Positions 14,633 to 18,720 of a stretch of 18,720 nt of DNA are shown here, one piece after another. The stretch spans positions 1 through 18,720 of the forward strand of contig JBGPJN010000021.1 of assembly GCA_041485445.1 (NCBI GenBank), read 5' to 3'. Origin of the DNA: SHYG01 sp041485445. Lineage in GTDB: Bacteria > Chloroflexota > Dehalococcoidia > Lucifugimonadales > UBA3495. Position numbers and translations under genes: made by a program. A model generated the notes under the pieces. The model had not been told where the DNA came from. It saw only the letters and a list, made by a program, of their open reading frames with translations, and searched no databases. Positions within the stretch are counted from its first letter, which is position 1, and each line of letters begins with the position of its first letter.

Positions 14633-14645
14633 GTGGATAATCGCC

Positions 14646-14653
14646 GTTAATTC
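14646..14653. repeat. Target-site duplication, right copy
   Basis: GTTAATTC is identical to 12653-12660. The two copies flank the IS inverted repeats directly. Confidence 0.92.
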
Positions 14654-14719
14654 TTTCTTTCGCCAAGCGAATTCCTGGTCCAGGAAGCCGCTCAGCTCAG
14701 ATGCAGAACGTATCCTCAT
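14646..14719 (-). pseudogene. HEPN family nuclease, 5' part, split by an IS
   Basis: ATG 14719 begins MRIRSASELSGFLDQEFAWR, then KKEL, and is cut by the IS after the target site. The next native codons lie at 12652 and below. The AWRKKEL segment suits the N-terminal helix of this HEPN family. The ATG overlaps the TGA of the DUF262 gene (ATGA at 14719-14716), a classic coupling signal, so the HEPN gene was the second gene of a DUF262-HEPN operon. In its present state the frame runs about 17 codons into the IS and stops. Confidence 0.88.
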
Positions 14720-15828
14720 GCCGCGAACAACTGTCTTCCCAGCGGGATTATGGATGGAATGCGAGACGAAGCCCTAACGCCGGACTCACTATGTTTCTGA
14801 AATGTCTGGTCGCGCCACAGGCTTTGGGACACCAGCTCAACGTCCGGTACACTAGCCCCGCCGACGAAGCGTTCGTGATGGAAACCTAGGCCGATGGCGA
14901 TGGCCTCAAAGGCCGAGATCAGAAACCCTCCCACATACTTGCCTCTATTTGTATCGTACCTGTGACAGCAATGTTCCGCCAGGGTTTCAGCCAGTTTGGC
15001 AAACGTGAACTTGAAGGCCTGCTCTTCCGTCGTCCGAATTGTGCTGAAATGCTCAGGTTCAGCTAGTTTGATAACTTCGTCGTTTAGAAACTCTCCAATA
15101 TCCCCTATGTCCCGTAATGCCTCGTGTCCCAATTTCCTGAACACTAGAAACCGTGTGACTAGCTCAAGGTGATACTGTTCCGACAAGGCCCGGTCGGAAA
15201 GCGCAACGCAGGTTTGGAAGTTTTCGTCTCGCGCTAAGTCCGCAATCCATCTGTAGGCATCTCGGTTAGTCATGATTAGCATCACGTTGCGCAGTTCTTG
15301 GTCCGAGAGCTGAGATCCCCCGGAGTTGAGACGCTGGAACAGTTCGTACTTACTAGATTTGCTGCTTTCCCATAGTATTATCTTGACGTCAATCTTCGCA
15401 CGCCGGATAAGCAACTGGTTAGCTGCGCCAATCGCGTGGTCTGGCTCTTCATCCTCCCACTTCTTACCGGCCAATGAAGGCAAATACTTCGTCTTGCTCA
15501 ACACCAGCGCGGGGGCGTCTATGCCATCTTCGCCCTTCAGAACCCCAGCTAGCTGGAAAATGGTTGATAACCTCTGCAGTCCATCGACGACATCCCAAGT
15601 CCCGTCCTCCAGCTGCGAAACAAAAATAGAGGGAAGAGGTATCCCAAGCAAAATTGACTCTATCAGCTTTGATTTTTGTTCCTCAGTCCATCTGTAGAAT
15701 CTCTGGAACTCGGGATGTATGTCCAATTCGCCATCCCGGTACAAATTTAACAGTTCTCCAATGGACATTGCGTAACCATCGCTCTTGATTTCGGCCCGCC
15801 TTGCCTTAATTTCTTCGTTAAGACCCAT
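14716..15828 (-). CDS. DUF262 domain-containing protein (ParB/Srx-like fold)
   Basis: This 370-residue protein starts at ATG 15828 with AGGTGG 7 nt upstream. The N-terminal DUF262 domain shows PEFQRFYRW (39-47), the signature DGLQR (82-86; usually DGQQR) and ELFQRLNSGGSQLSDQELRN (162-181). The helical C-terminal half (about 200-340) is less conserved. DUF262 domains occur in GmrSD/BrxU-type restriction enzymes and in stand-alone defence genes, where DGQQR is linked to NTP-dependent nuclease function. The Gln-to-Leu change at the second position is worth noting. It is coupled by ATGA to a HEPN gene, suggesting a two-gene toxin or abortive-infection unit. Confidence 0.9.
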   Translation of the reverse strand: MGLNEEIKARRAEIKSDGYAMSIGELLNLYRDGELDIHPEFQRFYRWTEEQKSKLIESILLGIPLPSIFVSQLEDGTWDVVDGLQRLSTIFQLAGVLKGEDGIDAPALVLSKTKYLPSLAGKKWEDEEPDHAIGAANQLLIRRAKIDVKIILWESSKSSKYELFQRLNSGGSQLSDQELRNVMLIMTNRDAYRWIADLARDENFQTCVALSDRALSEQYHLELVTRFLVFRKLGHEALRDIGDIGEFLNDEVIKLAEPEHFSTIRTTEEQAFKFTFAKLAETLAEHCCHRYDTNRGKYVGGFLISAFEAIAIGLGFHHERFVGGASVPDVELVSQSLWRDQTFQKHSESGVRASSRIPSIIPLGRQLFAA

Positions 15829-15879
15829 CGCTATACCACCTGCCTACAAGGGCTGTAAGGAGTGAGTTACATTTGGGTC

Positions 15880-15888
15880 ATTCTAGCA
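15880..15888 (-). promoter_or_regulatory. Extended -10 promoter for the DUF262-HEPN operon
   Basis: The minus strand reads TGCTAGAAT (TGN plus a 5/6 -10), with no clear -35. It would start RNA near 15873, about 45 nt ahead of ATG 15828. Confidence 0.45.
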
Positions 15889-15915
15889 CAGCCACCCAGT
15901 GGTCTCCCGCCCCCC

Positions 15916-15943
15916 TTGCCCCACCCCGCCCCCGTTATATAAT
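15916..15943 (+). promoter_or_regulatory. Promoter for the MmgE/PrpD gene
   Basis: TTGCCC (15916-15921), a 16-bp spacer and a perfect TATAAT (15938-15943) lie about 25 bp upstream of the AAGGAGG ribosome site. The gene and the DUF262 operon are divergently transcribed from this 147-bp gap. Confidence 0.6.
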
Positions 15944-15975
15944 TGGCGCAATTCTACAAGCAAGGAGGCCAGCTT

Positions 15976-17337
15976 ATGGGCGCCACGGAAATCGTCGCCA
16001 AGTGGATCGTCAACACCAGCTACGAGGACATCCCGCCCGAGGCCATCCGCGTGGCCAACGAGTCCTGTTTCGACCTGCTGGGGGTAATCCTGGCCGGGTC
16101 GGTGCAGCCGGTGGGGCAGATCATCCAGCAGTACGTCGCCGACCAGGGGGGCGCGCCCCAGGCCACCGTGCTGTCGGGGGGCGGGCGCACCTCCCTGCCC
16201 AACGCCGCCCTGGCCAACGGCACCATGGGCCACGCCCTGGACTACGACGACTTCGGCGGCTTCGGCCACCCCACCGTCGCCATCTTCCCGGCGCTGCTGG
16301 CCCTGGGGGAGCACATGGGCGCCACCGGCCGGGACCTGCTGGAGGCCTACGTGGTCGGCTGCGAGGTGGGCCTGGCCCTGCAGCACACCACCAAGTACAA
16401 CCAGATGCATCGGGGCTTCCACTCCACCGGCGTCATCGGCCGCATGGCCTGCGCCGCCGCCTGCGCCAAGCTGCTGAAGCTGGACGAGGGCCAGACCACC
16501 ACCGCCCTGGGCATCGCCGGCTCCATGGCCAGCGGGCTGATCCACAACTTCGGCACCATGACCAAGCCCCTGCACGCCGGGCTGACCTGCCGCGACGGCG
16601 TGATGGCCGCCCAGCTGGCCCAGCGGGGCCTCTCCGCCGGGCAGCAGGTCATCGAGCACCCGGTGGGCTTTGCCGCCACCGTGCTGGGCGAGGGCATCTA
16701 CGACCTGACTCAGATGGCGCAGAACCTGGGCAAGCCCTTCCGGGTCCAGGACGCCCTGATCATCAAGAAGTACCCCTGCTGCGGCGGCAACCACGCCATG
16801 CTGGACACACTGTTCAGCCTGATGCGCCAGCACAACTTCACCGCCGAGGACGTGGCCAGCGCCGAGGTGGACCAGTCCTACGTATCGGTGGTGATGCTCT
16901 ACACCGAGCCCGACGACCCGCTTAAAGGCAAGTTCAGCGCCAAGTACAACGTGGCGGCGGCCCTGGTGGACGGGGAGATTAGCATTGACACCTTCACCGA
17001 CGCCAAGATTGCCGACCCCCAGGTGCAGGAGATGATGGGCAAGGTGCGCACCCGGGTGCTGTCCAAGTGGGAGGAAGGCTCGGGGGAGTTCCAGCGGGGC
17101 GTGCCGGTGCGCATCACCCTGAAGGATGGGCGGAGCTTTGAGCACGTCACCAGCCGGGACATGGTGCTGGGCGCCCAGAAGAACCCCTGGGGCATTGAGA
17201 ACATCCGGGGCAAGTTCCGGATCAACGCCGGGCTGGCTTTAACCGAGGACAAGGTGGCCGAGGCCATGGACACCTGGGGCGACATCACCAGCGTGGCCGA
17301 CCTGGCGGGGGCCATCCAGCAGACCCTGGTGGGGTGA
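15976..17337 (+). CDS. MmgE/PrpD family protein
   Basis: The product is 453 residues from ATG 15976, chosen for AAGGAGG with 7-nt spacing; a longer frame from 15943 overlaps the TATAAT. It is full length for the family (2-methylcitrate dehydratase PrpD, cis-aconitate decarboxylase, iminodisuccinate epimerase). These are cytoplasmic enzymes of an all-helical domain plus a small alpha/beta domain. Seen motifs are LANGTMGHALDYDD (79-92), HPTVAIFPALLALGE (98-112), GFHSTGVIGRMACAA (147-161) and NFGTMTKPLHAG (191-202). No prpB, prpC or aconitase gene is nearby, so methylcitrate-cycle membership is not supported and the substrate stays open. Codon use is strongly G/C-biased, unlike both accessory neighbours. 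Confidence 0.93.
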   Translation: MGATEIVAKWIVNTSYEDIPPEAIRVANESCFDLLGVILAGSVQPVGQIIQQYVADQGGAPQATVLSGGGRTSLPNAALANGTMGHALDYDDFGGFGHPTVAIFPALLALGEHMGATGRDLLEAYVVGCEVGLALQHTTKYNQMHRGFHSTGVIGRMACAAACAKLLKLDEGQTTTALGIAGSMASGLIHNFGTMTKPLHAGLTCRDGVMAAQLAQRGLSAGQQVIEHPVGFAATVLGEGIYDLTQMAQNLGKPFRVQDALIIKKYPCCGGNHAMLDTLFSLMRQHNFTAEDVASAEVDQSYVSVVMLYTEPDDPLKGKFSAKYNVAAALVDGEISIDTFTDAKIADPQVQEMMGKVRTRVLSKWEEGSGEFQRGVPVRITLKDGRSFEHVTSRDMVLGAQKNPWGIENIRGKFRINAGLALTEDKVAEAMDTWGDITSVADLAGAIQQTLVG

Positions 17338-17365
17338 GGGGGGCAGTTGACTCGGAGTGTGCGGG

Positions 17366-17383
17366 GGCACAGTTCACTGTGCC
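17366..17383 (+). terminator. Hairpin downstream of the MmgE/PrpD gene
   Basis: GGCACAGT (17366-17373) and ACTGTGCC (17376-17383) form a perfect 8-bp stem around TC, 28 bp after the stop. It lacks a T-run. The flanks GGGG...TCCGCTAC recall the GGGGCAGAC...GTCTGCCCTAC units of the 99-bp repeat, so it may be a diverged relative rather than a dedicated terminator. Confidence 0.4.
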
Positions 17384-17410
17384 TCCGCTACATACGGCAG
17401 GAGCGAGCTT

Positions 17411-17686
17411 TTGGCAACACGCAACGACCAGGTAAACGATTTTCTAACCACCTTGCTCCGTATAGCCATGAGCTTTGGCTTGCTGGTAATCTTTATCGTA
17501 GGCGAATGGTTTCTTCACTTGTTGGTTGGAGTTACAATACTAGAAGGGACCGATCCTCAAGGCCTGGGAGGGAAGGCACTAGGCTGGGTAGAACAGTTCA
17601 GCGTGCTTGCTGTCGCACTGATGTGGGCGATCCATATTTTGGCTGAAGTTGCACTGTTTGCGTTACGGCAGCTTTCCAAACGGTAA
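17411..17686 (+). CDS. Small two-helix membrane protein, partner of the TIR gene
   Basis: The product is 91 residues from TTG 17411, chosen for AGGAG with 7-nt spacing; a frame open further upstream runs through the repeat-like hairpin. Two hydrophobic helices (about 15-40 and 62-84) are joined by a polar loop ILEGTDPQGLGGKALGWVE, and the protein ends in a basic tail RQLSKR. I do not recognise a family. It is followed after only 6 bp by a membrane TIR protein, so the two are probably one operon and may interact in the membrane, for example as sensor or regulator. The more A/T-rich coding contrasts with the gene to its left. Confidence 0.75.
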   Translation: MATRNDQVNDFLTTLLRIAMSFGLLVIFIVGEWFLHLLVGVTILEGTDPQGLGGKALGWVEQFSVLAVALMWAIHILAEVALFALRQLSKR

Positions 17687-17692
17687 GAGCAA

Positions 17693-18430
17693 ATGAATCG
17701 AGAAGGTAGTTTCACAAGAGAAGTCATCAGCGAAGCCGTGTGGCTGTGGGTGACCCTCGTAGCAAGCATTGGATTGGCGACCGGAGCCACAGCCCTGTTG
17801 TATGTGTCAGGGGCTTCAGAGCGCTCAGCATTCCTGGTCGGCTTTGTTTTGATGGTAGTAACGTTGGTAGCGTCAGAAATTGGCTATAGAAAGGGATGGC
17901 TGCAGCGTGATCTCACAAGCATAGCGCGTAATATCGAGTCAAAGTACAACGCTACTCACAATCTACTGGGGAAGAACAGCGACCCGCCACGGCTCCAGAG
18001 TTGCTTCATCAGCTATAGCGCCGCGGACAGAGCCTTGGTCCTCCAGCTGCAGCAGGCTCTAAAGGAAAGGGGTGTGGACTACTGGTCCGCGCCTGAGCAC
18101 GCCCGCTGGGGCGAAGAGCTCAAATCCCAGATTGACCGGGAGATTCGCCAACGGGACCGGGTGATCCTGGTGTGTAGCAGAGCTTCGCTCTCCGACAGCG
18201 ACTGGGTGCGATGGGAGATTGACCTCGCTCTTGACCAAGAGAAGAAACGCAGGAAGCGGGTGATTTTCCCCATCATGCTGGATGACTCCCTGTTGGAGTG
18301 GGATGACCCGCGCCAGAGGCACATTTTGGATGTTCTAGCTGGGGACTTCCGTCACGCTACCCAAGGCCCCGCTTTTGACGAAGCATCGGACAAGCTGGTA
18401 GAAGGGTTGCGAGAGCCTGTGAACGTCTAA
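17693..18430 (+). CDS. Membrane-anchored TIR-domain protein
   Basis: This 245-residue protein has two membrane helices (about 15-38 and 45-62) and a linker with a likely coiled stretch (70-95). A C-terminal TIR domain runs from about 102 to 240: CFISYSAADR (104-113), GVDYWSAPE (127-135), and WVRWEID with the candidate catalytic Glu175 where NAD-cleaving TIRs have it. IFPIMLDD and RHILDVLAGDF follow, as in the TIR_2 group common in bacteria. Such proteins usually deplete NAD+ or make cyclic-ADPR signals in anti-phage immunity. The cytosolic TIR on a membrane stub and the small membrane partner suggest activation at the membrane. The domain call is secure; defence is inference. Confidence 0.9.
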   Translation: MNREGSFTREVISEAVWLWVTLVASIGLATGATALLYVSGASERSAFLVGFVLMVVTLVASEIGYRKGWLQRDLTSIARNIESKYNATHNLLGKNSDPPRLQSCFISYSAADRALVLQLQQALKERGVDYWSAPEHARWGEELKSQIDREIRQRDRVILVCSRASLSDSDWVRWEIDLALDQEKKRRKRVIFPIMLDDSLLEWDDPRQRHILDVLAGDFRHATQGPAFDEASDKLVEGLREPVNV

Positions 18431-18442
18431 CGGACTTTCCCC

Positions 18443-18720
18443 TTACGGTTCCACCCGTATCGAGTCCCCCACCCTGATGGGGCCGCCGCTGATGACCATG
18501 GCCAGCATCCCCCGCCGGCCCTTGAGGATCTTCTGCAGGCCGGGGCGGATGGCATCCATCTTGCCGCAGGGGGCGCACTGCCCCACGATCTCCAGGGTCA
18601 CGCTGTCGCCCGTTACACCATTGCCGATAAAGAACACCTGCCCCTCCTGGGTCTGGGACAGGTCCAGCCCGGTGGTGGTGATGTTCTCCTTAATCTGCCC
18701 CGGCTTCAGCCCCAGCTCGG
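18443..18720 (-). CDS. MOSC domain-containing protein, C-terminal part
   Basis: The gene continues past the right edge; about 91 C-terminal residues are visible, ending at TAA 18443. The reading LGLKPGQIKENITTTGLDL, then FFIGN, VTLEIVGQCAPC with the conserved Pro-Cys, RRGMLAMVISGG and IRVGDSIRV, is the MOSC fold found in molybdenum cofactor sulfurases, YiiM-like and related proteins. The Cys in APCGK is the usual reactive or sulfur-binding site. It converges on the TIR gene, with 12 bp between stops. Function beyond the fold cannot be given from this fragment. Confidence 0.88.
   Translation of the reverse strand, partial: ELGLKPGQIKENITTTGLDLSQTQEGQVFFIGNGVTGDSVTLEIVGQCAPCGKMDAIRPGLQKILKGRRGMLAMVISGGPIRVGDSIRVEP

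Larger units (their letters stand above)
12661..14645. mobile_element. Complete IS1595-family insertion sequence with passenger gene
   Basis: This 1985-bp element is bounded by inverted repeats. The first 11 bp GGCGATTATCC are perfect, and 19 of 24 bp match (12661-12684 against the complement of 14622-14645). It is flanked by identical 8-bp GTTAATTC duplications. It encodes an intact IS1595 transposase (minus), a divergent 51-codon ORF and a convergent 278-residue passenger gene. Excising it with one target copy exactly restores the HEPN reading frame, which independently proves the borders. Inverted repeats and target copy are almost undecayed, so insertion looks recent. A plain IS1595 element is nearer 1 kb; the extra length is the passenger. 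Confidence 0.93.

Noticed and set aside
15883..17145. 420-codon minus-strand frame opposite the MmgE/PrpD gene, and a 350-codon plus-strand frame at 15873-16925
   Set aside because: Both are codon-bias shadows. The true frame has clear family motifs, and these give repetitive His/Gly/Arg/Ala-rich text.
1..18720. CRISPR array
   Set aside because: No regularly spaced direct repeats of 25-40 bp with unique spacers are present; the repeats seen are dispersed palindromes.

Overview
The window looks like a piece of chromosome from a high-GC bacterium, most likely a Chloroflexota (Dehalococcoidia or SAR202-like) lineage. This is inference from gene content: an orphan family-5 solute-binding lipoprotein, an Abhydrolase_10-type hydrolase, an MmgE/PrpD protein and a MOSC protein, with many G/C-rich palindromic repeats between genes. 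No rRNA, tRNA or CRISPR array was seen.

Left part (1-4200): a minus-strand cassette, read right to left, of an SxtJ-like small membrane protein, an SxtI/NodU/CmcH-type O-carbamoyltransferase, a 59-residue DUF5989/SxtK-like membrane peptide, and a membrane-anchored SGNH hydrolase. The first three resemble the sxtI-sxtJ-sxtK trio of saxitoxin clusters, a set that also occurs outside saxitoxin producers. The likely role is carbamoylation or acyl editing of a surface or secreted glycan or metabolite.

Middle (4700-11870): a lipoprotein substrate-binding protein behind a near-consensus sigma-70 promoter, convergent with a 695-residue alpha/beta-hydrolase-domain protein. Then comes a ktrB-ktrA-type K+ uptake pair (TrkH/KtrB channel and RCK regulator). 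The gaps carry several short repeat elements. One of about 99 bp occurs at the extreme left edge and again at 9377-9475.

Right part (12000-18720): an accessory, visibly less G/C-rich stretch with two defence-like modules either side of an MmgE/PrpD gene. Module 1 is a translationally coupled DUF262-HEPN pair. Its HEPN gene is split by a complete 1985-bp IS1595-family element, with an 8-bp target duplication GTTAATTC and terminal inverted repeats starting GGCGATTATCC. Removing the element and one target copy restores an uninterrupted 215-residue HEPN frame whose ATG overlaps the DUF262 TGA. The IS carries, besides its transposase, a 278-residue passenger membrane protein gene and a 51-codon divergent small ORF. 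Module 2 is a 91-residue two-helix membrane protein followed 6 bp later by a two-helix TIR-domain protein. A truncated MOSC-domain gene enters from the right edge.

The points most worth a second look are the IS-split DUF262-HEPN operon, the IS passenger gene, the membrane-TIR gene pair, and the SxtIJK-like cassette with its added SGNH hydrolase.
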